From the NCBI GenBank assembly GCA_033344815.1, contig JAWPMR010000001.1, positions 916,136 to 980,135 on the forward strand: a DNA stretch of 64,000 bases, given 5' to 3'. How positions within the stretch are numbered: position 1 is the first letter of the stretch; the number at the start of each line of letters is the position of its first letter. The notes under the pieces were generated by a model. That model was not told the origin of the DNA and did no database searches. It saw only the letters and a program-made list of their open reading frames with translations. This document shows, piece by piece, positions 8,364 to 17,292 of this stretch. Source of the DNA: Paracoccaceae bacterium (lineage in GTDB: Bacteria > Pseudomonadota > Alphaproteobacteria > Rhodobacterales > Rhodobacteraceae). The translations under genes and the position numbers were made by a program.

Positions 8364-9335
8364 TTAATGGTCAACCGCAAGAAGATGAAAGCTTTCCTTC
8401 AGCCATGGCATTGCTTCATATGCCGGGTCCAGGAGGCGCTTTTCTACCAGATCGCGCATCGTGGCGTTTATCATGGCAGTGACCTGCCCCGGGCATTCCG
8501 GCGTAGCAAGCAGCGAAATATAGCGCGCAAAGCTCTTGATCGGCAGCGGATGTAAGGTGACTTGGCCATGGAACCGGCGCGCTCGGAAATAGCACGTCGG
8601 CGTCGTCACAGACCAGCCCGCGCCTGAGGCGATCATCGCCATCATCGTTTGGTTGCTTTCAATTTCAAAGCGGCTTGGCAAGTCCAATTTCAGTCGCCGC
8701 AACTGGGTATCGACCTGTTGACTGATTTGTTGTGTTTTAACATAGCGCAGCAAAGGCAAATCGCTTTTGCCAGCCAGAAAGTCTTCGGGATCAGTGCTGG
8801 TATGTGCGGGCAGCGCCAGCACAAAGGGATCACGGATCATCGGAAAATCAATCAGGTCGCCGAGACCGTCATTTGGCAGATTGGCAACACCAATATCCAG
8901 CTTCTTCAGACGCAGCATTGCAAGAATATCGCGGCTGTCTCTTGTGTGATGGGCAAAGTCACACCTCGGCATACCGGCGGCAAGAAAAACAGCCAATGAG
9001 GGGCCAATGTCACTGTCAAAATCCTCGATCAGCCCAAGGCGCAGGTTCTGCGCATCCGCCATGCTGCCCAGCGTCACTTCGGCGCGCGCTTTCCCGATCA
9101 GCTTGAGCGCCTGATCCACATTTTTCAAAAAAACAAGTCCCGAAGGCGTCAACGTCATCGGGCGCTTTTTGTGATTGAGCAATGACACACCCAACTGATC
9201 CTCGAGGCTGCGTAGGTGATGGGACACAGTACTGATGGACAGACCTGTTTCATTGGCCACGGCTTGAACGGATCCCAGATGGGCTGTTTCCCGGAACACC
9301 TCCAACCACTTCAGGCTCAAATCGGATCTTTGCAT
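8364..9335 (-). CDS. LysR-family transcriptional regulator
   Basis: A 323-residue LTTR. The helix-turn-helix occupies about residues 8-66 (SVQAVANETGLSISTVSHHLRSLE), followed by the LysR effector-binding domain. The ATG at 9335 is chosen over one 27 codons upstream because GAGGAG lies seven bases before it and the protein then begins in the family's usual register. It is on the same strand as, and upstream of, the flavoprotein gene with a 398-base gap, so it may regulate that gene. The effector is unknown. Confidence 0.85.
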   Translation of the reverse strand: MQRSDLSLKWLEVFRETAHLGSVQAVANETGLSISTVSHHLRSLEDQLGVSLLNHKKRPMTLTPSGLVFLKNVDQALKLIGKARAEVTLGSMADAQNLRLGLIEDFDSDIGPSLAVFLAAGMPRCDFAHHTRDSRDILAMLRLKKLDIGVANLPNDGLGDLIDFPMIRDPFVLALPAHTSTDPEDFLAGKSDLPLLRYVKTQQISQQVDTQLRRLKLDLPSRFEIESNQTMMAMIASGAGWSVTTPTCYFRARRFHGQVTLHPLPIKSFARYISLLATPECPGQVTAMINATMRDLVEKRLLDPAYEAMPWLKESFHLLAVDH

Positions 9336-9974
9336 GGTTGGCTCCTCGACGCGTGAAATACTGAAATCCGACGTTCTGATTGAGCACACGCGGGTTGCGA
9401 CAGTTTCAGATGTCATATTCTACTTTATCGAACTCAGATCGCATCACAAATCACCAATCAGGTGACCCATCAGAAACCTCAACTACAATTAAAAACACTA
9501 GCTGGGTCTGGCAACGAGGTGTGACGCTCCATTGAGCACTGCTTCTTTGGAAATCCCAAGGGTACATCTTTCATGGCCTGGCAGATTTTGCACTCTGATC
9601 CACGGCGCCTGAGCCGTTTAAACTGAAACCATTGCTGTTTGAATCTCGCGTAAGCGCCTGGACTTAGATACCGTACACGCCGACCGTGGCGTCGCAATAA
9701 CGGCTGTTTAAATGGTATCCTTGAATGGAAAACTACGTCCACGAACCGCGAATTCGGGGGCACTAGCCGGGGCTGGAGGCGGTCACATGGGGCGCCCTGA
9801 CGGTTCAATGGGATGCACATTCTTTGATGGCGCCGCGCTCATGAGGGTCCGCACTCGGAGCTCAATCCCGTTTGTTCTTTCCTGAGCGTCCCGGGTCAAT
9901 CAGGTGCTATCCTATTTCGCTGATGCTGGACCACAACCAAGCCTTCCGGGCGGTTTGAGTCAGCGGGGTGAGGC
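9336..9974. other. 639-base intergenic region, possibly decayed DNA
   Basis: No gene with a recognisable domain. A leftward open frame at 9479-9820 is rich in Arg and Phe and vaguely recalls a transposase C-terminus (a YLSPGAYARFKQ stretch), but has no start signal, terminal repeats or full domain. I treat the stretch as non-coding or a remnant. Confidence 0.35.
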
Positions 9975-10382
9975 CTAAAAATCTTCGGCTTTCCTATGTC
10001 CCGCGCTCGCAGCGATTTGTTTCAATAATTCCACTGAGGAGACGGGAGCTCTGTCAGGCAGAACAGAACTCAACAGGACGCGCAGACGGGTCGCCTGATC
10101 CGCAATTTCGTCAAATGCGAGGCTCTGTTGCCGCGCCTGATCTTCCAGTTGCGAGACTTTCTCTGCGCTCAGCCTAATTTCTTCCTGCTGCAAAATCCAC
10201 CCGGACAGAAGCATGGTTACGATGTCTTCCACGCTGAAAGCTTCATCCGCGACCAATTCCGTTAAAGATCCTGGCGGCAAGTGACCAATACCCGTAACAC
10301 TGCGCACCTCTGCGAGCCGCTCTTCGGAGAGCTGGTCCGACAATCCGGCCACCAGTTCTTTTGCGTCGTTAAATTTTTTCAT
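9975..10382 (-). CDS. Hypothetical protein, helical, predicted coiled coil
   Basis: A 135-residue protein that I do not recognise. It is acidic and almost wholly helical. An N-terminal region (KELVAGLSDQLSEERLAEV) is followed by a heptad-like segment around residues 70-100 (LSAEKVSQLEDQARQQSL). There is no signal peptide or cysteine motif. The ATG at 10382 is preferred because AAGGGG lies eight bases upstream; two in-frame upstream starts are spaced too closely to that site. It has no operon partner and faces away from the glucosylglycerate genes. Function unknown. Confidence 0.6.
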   Translation of the reverse strand: MKKFNDAKELVAGLSDQLSEERLAEVRSVTGIGHLPPGSLTELVADEAFSVEDIVTMLLSGWILQQEEIRLSAEKVSQLEDQARQQSLAFDEIADQATRLRVLLSSVLPDRAPVSSVELLKQIAASAGHRKAEDF

Positions 10383-10840
10383 CACCATGTCCCCTTCAAC
10401 ACAAACTGTACCCGGCACGGCGCGCTAAACAAACGCTTTGGTTACTGACTGGTTAACGCTTCACAACAAAACGGATGTAAACATCTCCTAAAGAAAAATA
10501 ATTCGATAGCTTACGTGGAACAGCCTCGCCGTTTCACCGTGCCTGTCACGACAGAAAGGCAAAATCGATTTAATAGGGTCACCTCATAGGGAAAAACACC
10601 AGTATCCAGGCGACATAGGGGCATTTTTTCAGATCGCACACGGGCGAGGGATTTCGACTTTTGGGCGACCTACCGGATACGAGCAGCAAACACAGGCAAT
10701 GGCCGACGGAAACCCTCGGCAAGCGCCGCCAGCCGACATGCGTCGAACGGCTCAATTAAAAAGCAAATAAAATCATAGTGGCGGCGGTCCGAGGCACAGG
10801 TGCCTTGTGATCCATTCGCGCCTCGGACATAGTTGGTCCC
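10383..10840. other. 458-base intergenic region with promoters
   Basis: Separates the hypothetical gene from mpgP-like and must contain both promoters. Small dyads are visible: GATGT-AA-ACATC around 10472, and GGCAC-AG-GTGCC about 40 bases before the 10841 start. Neither is long enough to assign to a known factor. Confidence 0.4.
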
Positions 10841-11626
10841 ATGTCGGCTAATTGCAATCTGATTGTCTTCACGGATCTGGATGGAACGCTGATCGATCAC
10901 GAAACCTATCGGTGGGACGCGGCTCAACCAGCGTTGAATGCGCTTCAAGGCACTTCATCTGGTCTCGTGCTGGCGAGCAGCAAAACCGCTGCTGAAATGG
11001 GTCCTCTGCGCGCCAAGATGCGAGCAGAAAACTGGCCAGCGATTGTTGAAAACGGCGCTGGGGTGCTAGAGCCACACGTCACAATGCTGCAAGACTCGAC
11101 TGGATACGAATCCCTGCGATCTGCCTTGGAGGATGTGCCGCCAAACCTGCGTCGCTTGTTTCGAGGGTTTGGCGATGTATCAGCCGCAGAAGTCGCGCAG
11201 ATGACTGGTTTGACCCTGCAGGATGCCGCTCTGGCGCAACAGAGGGGTTTTTCAGAACCGGGTCAGTGGACTGGCACCCAGTCCGAACAAGAAGAGTTTC
11301 TGGCGCAGTTGGGAACTCATGGCATCTCAGCCCAACAAGGCGGACGCTTTTTGACCCTTTCGTTCGGTCGTAACAAAGTTGACCAGATGCGCCGCATTAT
11401 TGAGACTTACCAACCGCGACACACAATTGCCCTTGGCGACGCACCAAACGATGTTGCGATGTTGGAGCACGCGGATTTTGCTGTGGTGATTGCCAATCCG
11501 CATCATCCGCCCCTTGCGCCCTTGAAACGGGAAGCGGAAGGTCACATCGTGCGCACAACTGTTGCTGGTCCTGCGGGATGGAATGTAGCGATACTTGATT
11601 TACTGGACCGACTTGAATTGAGATAG
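10841..11626 (+). CDS. HAD-IIB phosphatase, mannosyl/glucosyl-3-phosphoglycerate phosphatase-like
   Basis: A 261-residue haloacid-dehalogenase phosphatase of the MpgP/YedP type. Motif I is FTDLDGTLID with both catalytic aspartates (near residues 12 and 14). Motif II Ser lies in LASSKTAAE, the lysine in RNKVDQM, and motif IV in LGDAPNDVAMLE. The family removes phosphate from mannosyl- or glucosyl-3-phosphoglycerate, the last step of mannosylglycerate or glucosylglycerate synthesis. It sits 11 bases before a GpgS-like glucosyltransferase, which favours the glucosyl substrate (inference). The ribosome-binding site is weak. Precise sugar specificity cannot be read from the motifs. Confidence 0.8.
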   Translation: MSANCNLIVFTDLDGTLIDHETYRWDAAQPALNALQGTSSGLVLASSKTAAEMGPLRAKMRAENWPAIVENGAGVLEPHVTMLQDSTGYESLRSALEDVPPNLRRLFRGFGDVSAAEVAQMTGLTLQDAALAQQRGFSEPGQWTGTQSEQEEFLAQLGTHGISAQQGGRFLTLSFGRNKVDQMRRIIETYQPRHTIALGDAPNDVAMLEHADFAVVIANPHHPPLAPLKREAEGHIVRTTVAGPAGWNVAILDLLDRLELR

Positions 11627-11637
11627 GACGGGCATGC

Positions 11638-12858
11638 ATGGCTGACTTTCATCAGAACGGAAACATCACAACATTACACAACCTGCGAATCCGGTCTGTG
11701 GAAGAACTGGAAGATGAGTTGGTGGCCTTTGCCGGGACGCGGAAAATCTCGTTGATTTTGCCGTGCCTCTATTCAGAGCTTGAGGGCGAAGCCATGCCCC
11801 ATATTCTGTCGGAACTTTCGAAAGTAACCTATCTCCACAGGATCATTGTCGGGCTGGATGCAGCGGATGCGGCGCAGTTTCGCCATGCAAAGCGATTTTT
11901 CCAGGGGCTCGATCAGAACCATATTGTCATCTGGAACGACAGCCCGCGCATGCTGGCTCTTGGTGCACGGCTTGAGGCCATGGGATTGGGACCCATCGAA
12001 CAGGGAAAAGGCAAGAACGTCTGGGCGTCGCTGGGGTATCTGATCGGCTGCGCGGACAGTGCCGTCATGGCGATCCACGATTGCGATATCCTGACCTATG
12101 ACAAAGAAATGCTCGCCCGTCTGGTCTATCCAATGGCGAATCCGAATTTCCCCTATCAGGTCGCCAAAGGGTACTATCCTCGTATCGGTGGTGGCAATTT
12201 GAATGGCCGGGTGACGCGGCTCTTGGTGAGCCCGCTGCTGATTGCGCTCAATCGCGTGTTGGGCAGCCGGGATTACATCGACTTTTTGCGCAGTTTTCGC
12301 TATCCCCTTTCGGGCGAATTTGCCATGCGCACAGCCATTTTGCCCGACCTGCGCATCCCGTCTGATTGGGGTCTCGAGATTGGTGTGTTGTCAGAAGCCT
12401 GGCGCAATCTTGCCCCAAAAGCGGTGTGTCAGGTCGAAATTTCGGATGCCTATGACCACAAGCATCAGGACCTGAGCGCGGATGAGTCCGATGCCGGGCT
12501 GAACCGGATGTCGACTGACATATGCAAAGCAGTTTTTCGCAAACTAGCAGCGGACGGCACTGTCTTTACGCCAAATGTCTTTCGCACGCTGAAAGCCACT
12601 TATTATCGCTGCGCCCTTGATCTGCTGGAAGCTTATTATACCGATGCCAAGATGAACGGGTTGAGCATTGACCGCCACACCGAAGAGCATTCAATCGAAC
12701 TCTTTGCCGAAAACATAATGCGGGCCGGTCAGATCTTTCTGGATAACCCGCATGAGACACCGTTTATCCCGACATGGAACCGCGTGCATGCAGCGGATCC
12801 AACATTTCTTGCCGATATGACGGCAGCTGCCAAAGCAGATGAAGCGGAGTATCAGTAA
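11638..12858 (+). CDS. gpgS: Glucosyl-3-phosphoglycerate synthase-like glycosyltransferase (GT81 type)
   Basis: A 406-residue GT-A fold glycosyltransferase. The nucleotide-sugar region begins at ISLILPCLYSELEGEA (residues 37-52), the metal-binding DxD is seen as HDCDIL near residue 143, and GKGKNVWASL and DWGLEIGVLSEAW are the acceptor-side motifs typical of GpgS enzymes. It should transfer glucose from an NDP-glucose to 3-phosphoglycerate, giving the phosphorylated precursor that the upstream phosphatase dephosphorylates. Both genes form a tight operon. The 3' end converges on a GH13_18 phosphorylase with three bases between stop codons. Glucosylglycerate is a compatible solute under salt or nitrogen stress in other bacteria. 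A mannosyl-transfer role is less likely but not excluded. Confidence 0.75.
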   Translation: MADFHQNGNITTLHNLRIRSVEELEDELVAFAGTRKISLILPCLYSELEGEAMPHILSELSKVTYLHRIIVGLDAADAAQFRHAKRFFQGLDQNHIVIWNDSPRMLALGARLEAMGLGPIEQGKGKNVWASLGYLIGCADSAVMAIHDCDILTYDKEMLARLVYPMANPNFPYQVAKGYYPRIGGGNLNGRVTRLLVSPLLIALNRVLGSRDYIDFLRSFRYPLSGEFAMRTAILPDLRIPSDWGLEIGVLSEAWRNLAPKAVCQVEISDAYDHKHQDLSADESDAGLNRMSTDICKAVFRKLAADGTVFTPNVFRTLKATYYRCALDLLEAYYTDAKMNGLSIDRHTEEHSIELFAENIMRAGQIFLDNPHETPFIPTWNRVHAADPTFLADMTAAAKADEAEYQ

Positions 12859-12861
12859 AGC

Positions 12862-14610
12862 TCAAGCCCGATTGGTAATCCATCGGCATTGATAAGGCGC
12901 AAGCGTAATTGCATCCCGTGTCATATCGATTGCGTCCCCGCTCAACACGTCGACCCATGTTTCATCGTCAATCAAATTCATCGACATATGCGACACGTCG
13001 ACTGCTTGATCGCTGACGTTGTGCAGCGCAAAAATAGACTGATGGCGATCGAGACTCTGACGCCAGACGCCAAAAATACCATCACTGAGCGGCATGGTGA
13101 ATTGCGTGGCATTCGGGTGAAACGCGGGTTGCTTGGCCCTGATGCGCAGGCGCTCGGACAACGCCGCCAGAACCCGGGCGTGTTGCGTTTCCGGATCATC
13201 CAGTAGCGCGTTCAGCGTGGGATAATCCCAGCGATGCCTGTTGATGGCCCGGTTCATCCCGCGATATTCGACCTGTTCGTGATCATTTGGCGTAGCCAAC
13301 ATTGAGTGAATGTAAAAGGCTGGAATGCCTTCGAGCGACATCACAATGGTCTGTGAGCAGATGAAACGGTCAAAGTGGTGCGCGTCCTTGCCGGCAAAGG
13401 TCTGACCCGTCGCTTCATAAAAGGTAGTGTTGATCTCGTAGGGGGCCTCCCCGCCGCCGGGCAATGCGCGCATGGACACAAGGCCGCCGATGTTCTTGAT
13501 GGTGTCAATCATTTTGGCCTGTTCTTCGGGCGGCAAAATCCCTTCGACCGGACGCATCCCAATCCCATCATGGCTTGCGGTGAAATTCAGATATGCGCAG
13601 CCCATTTGCGCGGGCGGCATACCGCTTTGCCAACGCCGAAGGTAGTGAGACGACCCTGACATCACAGCATGCAGGATCAACGGCGGCAGCGGGAAATTAT
13701 AAATGGCGTGGGCTTCATTGCGCTTGCCAAAATAGCTCAGGTTTTCCGCCTTGGGCACATTGGTTTCGGTCAACAAGATAATCGTTTCAGCGGCATAGTC
13801 GCACAAAAGCCGCATCAGTTGCACAACGGCGTGGGTCTGGGGCAGATGGATCGAAGATGTCCCAACTTCTTTCCAAAGAAACGCAACGGCATCCAGGCGA
13901 ATGATCTGCACGCCATTATCCACATGCAGGCGGATGATGCGCAGGAACTCCAGCAAGACTTCCGGATTGCGAAAATCCAGATCAATCTGATCGTGACTGA
14001 AGGTACACCAGACATGGCGCGGCCCATTGATGGTCTCGACTTCGCGCAACAAAGGTGTTGTTCGGGGTCGGACAACATCGCTGAGATCATCATCGGGAGA
14101 GGCTTCAAAAAAGAACTTGTCATAGGGCGTTTGTGCCTGCCGGTAGCTGTTGAACCACGTGCCCTGACTTGAGACATGGTTCAGCACCAGATCAGACATC
14201 AGGTGGAAATCACCGCTGATCCGGTTGATGTCAGGCCAATCGCCAAGCTGCGGATTGACCGCACGAAAATCGGATACCGCAAACCCATCATCAGAGGTGA
14301 AAGGAAAGAACGGCAGGATATGCACGCCGTTCACCACACCCTTCATGCGCCGCAGCAAAAAATCGTGAAGCAGGTCGAGCGGCTTGTGCGTCCCATCCAA
14401 AATCGAATTGCCGTAAGTGATCAGTAGTGCATCCTGCTCAGTCCACAGATTGTTGCTCGGCAAGCGGCCGCGTTTACGTCGCTTGGCGCCATCAGGCCAG
14501 AACGCATCAATCATCGCGTTCGACAGCATTTCTGCATCCATATGCGGGTAAATCTGGCGCGTAAGTGCCTTGAGCCGTGCGCTGAATGAATTTTCTTTGG
14601 TCTTTTGCAT
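12862..14610 (-). CDS. GH13_18 sucrose-phosphorylase-like enzyme, candidate glucosylglycerate phosphorylase
   Basis: A 582-residue TIM-barrel glycoside phosphorylase of GH13 subfamily 18. Visible catalytic elements are the nucleophile Asp in IIRLDAVAFLWKE (about residue 246), the general acid/base Glu in LLTETNVP, and the stabiliser region NFTASHDGIG. Family members phosphorolyse sucrose, sucrose-6'-phosphate, glucosylglycerol or glucosylglycerate to glucose-1-phosphate. Because it converges on gpgS and an MpgP-like phosphatase, glucosylglycerate is the most likely substrate, giving recycling of the solute to glucose-1-phosphate plus glycerate (inference). Plain sucrose phosphorylase annotation would be the usual automatic call and may be wrong here. 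The start has only a weak upstream AGG. Confidence 0.8.
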   Translation of the reverse strand: MQKTKENSFSARLKALTRQIYPHMDAEMLSNAMIDAFWPDGAKRRKRGRLPSNNLWTEQDALLITYGNSILDGTHKPLDLLHDFLLRRMKGVVNGVHILPFFPFTSDDGFAVSDFRAVNPQLGDWPDINRISGDFHLMSDLVLNHVSSQGTWFNSYRQAQTPYDKFFFEASPDDDLSDVVRPRTTPLLREVETINGPRHVWCTFSHDQIDLDFRNPEVLLEFLRIIRLHVDNGVQIIRLDAVAFLWKEVGTSSIHLPQTHAVVQLMRLLCDYAAETIILLTETNVPKAENLSYFGKRNEAHAIYNFPLPPLILHAVMSGSSHYLRRWQSGMPPAQMGCAYLNFTASHDGIGMRPVEGILPPEEQAKMIDTIKNIGGLVSMRALPGGGEAPYEINTTFYEATGQTFAGKDAHHFDRFICSQTIVMSLEGIPAFYIHSMLATPNDHEQVEYRGMNRAINRHRWDYPTLNALLDDPETQHARVLAALSERLRIRAKQPAFHPNATQFTMPLSDGIFGVWRQSLDRHQSIFALHNVSDQAVDVSHMSMNLIDDETWVDVLSGDAIDMTRDAITLAPYQCRWITNRA

Positions 14611-15115
14611 GCCTGATTAGGATCCGTTACTATGTTAAGTGCAAGACAGCATTCAAATATTCGCTGACACTGGCTCGAAAAAAGCACCCAACTTACTCAA
14701 ATACAATGATTGTTAACTGAAGTTGCACAGTCTTTAAACAATCGGCACCCGTTTTTTGAAACCACGAGCCAGCGTCACAGTTTTGTACTTTTGCGCGCAA
14801 AGACGGCCTGCCGACGAAAAGAAGGCGCGCAAAACCGAAGAGGTTTGAAAATTGGACGTCTGGTTGCTGGTAGACACCGACCGCCAATTTTGAATCCGGT
14901 TTGGCAAAGAAAGCCAAATGGACAAGAAACGAGTGTTGAAACCAATGTGAATGGAACTGTCTGCACCCGGATTTTGCCGGAAGGCACGCCGCAAAAGGTT
15001 CTGATAAAGTCGGGGCGCGCTTTGCATGATTCCAGTCGCAAAGCGTTGAGTCCTGGGACATAACGTCGAAAACATACTCAGAGACTGATGCGGGCTAATC
15101 GACCTCTTTTGCCGC
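14611..15115. other. 505-base intergenic region
   Basis: Lies between the phosphorylase start and the end of the amino-acid transporter operon. Open frames on both strands overlap each other, lack start signals and show no domain. A 6-bp stem TTTGGC/GCCAAA at 14900-14918 is visible. I see no gene. Confidence 0.4.
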
Positions 15116-15844
15116 CTAGTGGTTTAATATCTTCGACAGGAAGTCCTTTGCGCGATCGCTTTCCGGATTATCAAAGAAATCCGTCGTGGGACGGTCTTCG
15201 ATTATGGCACCCTCATCCATGAAAATCACGCGATCCGCGACTTTTCGCGCGAAACCCATTTCGTGGGTGACAACCATCATGGTCATGCCTTCTTGCGCAA
15301 GTTCGACCATCACATCTAACACTTCTTTGATCATTTCCGGATCGAGTGCGGATGTTGGTTCGTCAAACAGCATCGCAATCGGGTCCATCGCCAATGACCG
15401 CGCAATCGCGATCCGCTGCTGCTGACCGCCAGACAATTGACTCGGGTACTTATGTGAATGTTCGCCCATACCAACCCGGTCGAGCAATTTTTCAGACCGC
15501 GAAACAGCCTCATCGCGCCCGCGTTTGAGTACTTTTTCCTGAGCAAGGCACAGATTTTCCAAAACGGTCATATGCGGGTAAAGTTCAAAATGCTGGAAAA
15601 CCATCCCAATGCGCGACCGCAAATTGGTCAGATTCGCACCCTTTGCCGTCACCTCATTTTCATCGACCGTGATCGTGCCCTCCTGGACGGGTTCGAGCCC
15701 GTTCACACACTTGATGAGCGTCGATTTGCCGGAACCGGAGGGGCCACAGACCACCACTACTTCGCCCTTGGTGACCTGCGTGTTGCAGTTGCTCAGCACC
15801 TGAAAGTCACCATACCACTTGGAAACGTCGCTCATTTTAATCAT
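15116..15844 (-). CDS. Polar amino-acid ABC transporter ATP-binding protein (GltL type)
   Basis: A 242-residue ABC ATPase. Walker A is GPSGSGKST near residue 38, the signature LSGGQQQR, Walker [13 protein letters not shown] and the switch VTHEMGFAR. The ATG at 15844 forms an ATGA overlap with the stop of the upstream permease, so the longer frame is not used. It energises the two permeases encoded immediately upstream for import of an acidic amino acid or analogue. It is the last gene of a five-gene operon headed by a CuyA-like lyase. Confidence 0.92.
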   Translation of the reverse strand: MIKMSDVSKWYGDFQVLSNCNTQVTKGEVVVVCGPSGSGKSTLIKCVNGLEPVQEGTITVDENEVTAKGANLTNLRSRIGMVFQHFELYPHMTVLENLCLAQEKVLKRGRDEAVSRSEKLLDRVGMGEHSHKYPSQLSGGQQQRIAIARSLAMDPIAMLFDEPTSALDPEMIKEVLDVMVELAQEGMTMMVVTHEMGFARKVADRVIFMDEGAIIEDRPTTDFFDNPESDRAKDFLSKILNH

Positions 15845-16497
15845 GTGGCCATCCGGGATTTGAGGCTTCTCACCAGCATCGAACCGGAGAAGCAAATGAT
15901 GAAGTAAACGACAGCAGCAAAGAGATACATTTCCACCAGCCGCCCTTCTGTGCGCGCAACGATTGATGACGCTGTCATGAAGTCGCGCAGGCTGACCACA
16001 AAGACCAGCGATGTATCCTGAAACAGAATGATGCCTTGGGTCACTAGGATTGGGATCATATTGCGAAAGGCTTGCGGCAAAACCACGTAGCGTTGAATTT
16101 GCCAGTAATTCAGGCCCGTAGACTGGCCTGCATGGACCTGCCCGCGCTTAACGCTTTGAATGCCTGCGCGCATGATTTCCGAGTAATATGCCGCCTCAAA
16201 AAGTACGAAGGCGATCAAGGCAGAATAAAAACTGCCAATCGGGCGACCAATAGCAAGCGGGACCAGAAAGAAGAACCAGAAGATCACCAATATCAACGGT
16301 ACGGAACGGATGAGATTTACGTAAGTCGCCGCAACAATGGCCAGCGGTTTGATCCCCGACAGGCGTGCAAGCGCCAGAAGGGTCCCGAGGAAAATCCCGC
16401 CGATGATCGACAGGAACGTCAGCCAGAGACTGAGTTGCAAACCCTGCCAGAGGAAGGGCAGCGACGTCCAGATGATCCCAAAGTCAAAATCTGCCAT
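15841..16497 (-). CDS. Amino-acid ABC transporter permease (GltK type)
   Basis: A 218-residue inner-membrane permease of the His/Glu/Gln family. Five hydrophobic segments are visible and the EAA loop near residue 95 reads [24 protein letters not shown] lies eight bases before the ATG. It overlaps the ATPase gene by four bases and starts three bases after the first permease, so the three are translationally linked. Confidence 0.9.
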   Translation of the reverse strand: MADFDFGIIWTSLPFLWQGLQLSLWLTFLSIIGGIFLGTLLALARLSGIKPLAIVAATYVNLIRSVPLILVIFWFFFLVPLAIGRPIGSFYSALIAFVLFEAAYYSEIMRAGIQSVKRGQVHAGQSTGLNYWQIQRYVVLPQAFRNMIPILVTQGIILFQDTSLVFVVSLRDFMTASSIVARTEGRLVEMYLFAAVVYFIICFSGSMLVRSLKSRMAT

Positions 16498-16500
16498 GCC

Positions 16501-17220
16501 TCAGCCCTCCTTTCCGACGTAACCCGGAATGCGGGTGTATTTTTCCAGAATTTGCATCAGCAGCGTCGCAACCAACGCGATGGAAACGTAAATGACAGTC
16601 GCCGCGGTGAAGGCTTCAAAGCCTTGGAAAGTATACTCTGCGATCTGCTGACTTTGCGCCGTCAATTCCAGCAACCCAATGGTCAGTGCCAGTGAAGAGT
16701 TTTTGAAGACGGTCAGAAATTCAGACGTCAGAGGCGGTACGATCATCCGGAAAGAGATCGGCAGCAACACGTAGCGATACGTTTGCCCGACACTCAAACC
16801 GTGGGCGGTTGCGGCGGCCGTCAACCCCGGCGGCACCGTTTCAATACCAGCTCGTACCTGCTCGGCAATACGTGACGCAGTATAGAGCCCAAGCGCAACG
16901 ACGGCGGTGACAAATTCAGGGTTGGGCATGTCGCGCTTCATCCAGCGCCCCCACTCCTGCGGCAGCATTTCCGGGACAGCAAAATACCAGATGAACATCT
17001 GCACAAGGAGTGGCACGTTGCGGAAAATTTCGACGTAGGTGGCACAGATTGCGCGGACTACTTTGTTGGGAACGGTCTTGCCGACACCAACCAGGGCCCC
17101 CAGAACAATCGCGATACACCAGGCGCAAAGGGCCACAGATATCGTCCAGCCAAAACCACTGATCAACCAGCTAAGATATTGTTCCTCAAAGAGTACTGAC
17201 CAGTTCCAGTTATAGTTCAT
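16501..17220 (-). CDS. Amino-acid ABC transporter permease (GltJ type)
   Basis: A 239-residue permease that should pair with the GltK-type protein as a heterodimer. The EAA-type loop appears as YTASRIAEQVRAGIETVPPG near residue 115, and an N-terminal tryptophan-rich segment (MNYNWNWSVLF) precedes the first membrane helix, as in GltJ proteins. GGGGCGA precedes the start. A long hairpin separates it from the binding-protein gene upstream. Confidence 0.9.
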   Translation of the reverse strand: MNYNWNWSVLFEEQYLSWLISGFGWTISVALCAWCIAIVLGALVGVGKTVPNKVVRAICATYVEIFRNVPLLVQMFIWYFAVPEMLPQEWGRWMKRDMPNPEFVTAVVALGLYTASRIAEQVRAGIETVPPGLTAAATAHGLSVGQTYRYVLLPISFRMIVPPLTSEFLTVFKNSSLALTIGLLELTAQSQQIAEYTFQGFEAFTAATVIYVSIALVATLLMQILEKYTRIPGYVGKEG

Positions 17221-17250
17221 TCGCCCCAGCCCCGCATGTCAGCTTTGCAC

Positions 17251-17279
17251 TCCCGGGCCACATCAGATGTCGCCCGGGA
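17251..17279. repeat. Intercistronic hairpin between binding-protein and permease genes
   Basis: TCCCGGGC (17251-17258) and GCCCGGGA (17272-17279) frame an inner ACATC/GATGT stem, giving a 29-base dyad with one mismatched pair and a one-base centre. It starts 13 bases after the binding-protein stop codon in the direction of transcription. There is no T run, so it is more likely an mRNA-stabilising or processing element than a terminator. Confidence 0.7.
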
Positions 17280-17292
17280 TTAGGTCAGCAAA

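Noticed and set aside
8145..8555. Rightward 136-codon frame overlapping the LysR 3' end
   Set aside because: It has no ribosome-binding site and runs antisense into a clear LysR gene.
9479..9820. Leftward 113-codon frame resembling an IS3-type transposase C-terminus
   Set aside because: Only a YLSPGAYARF-like stretch is suggestive; no catalytic residues, partner frame or terminal repeats.
14693..15063. Several overlapping frames on both strands between the phosphorylase and the ABC operon
   Set aside because: No ribosome-binding site, no domain, mutually overlapping.
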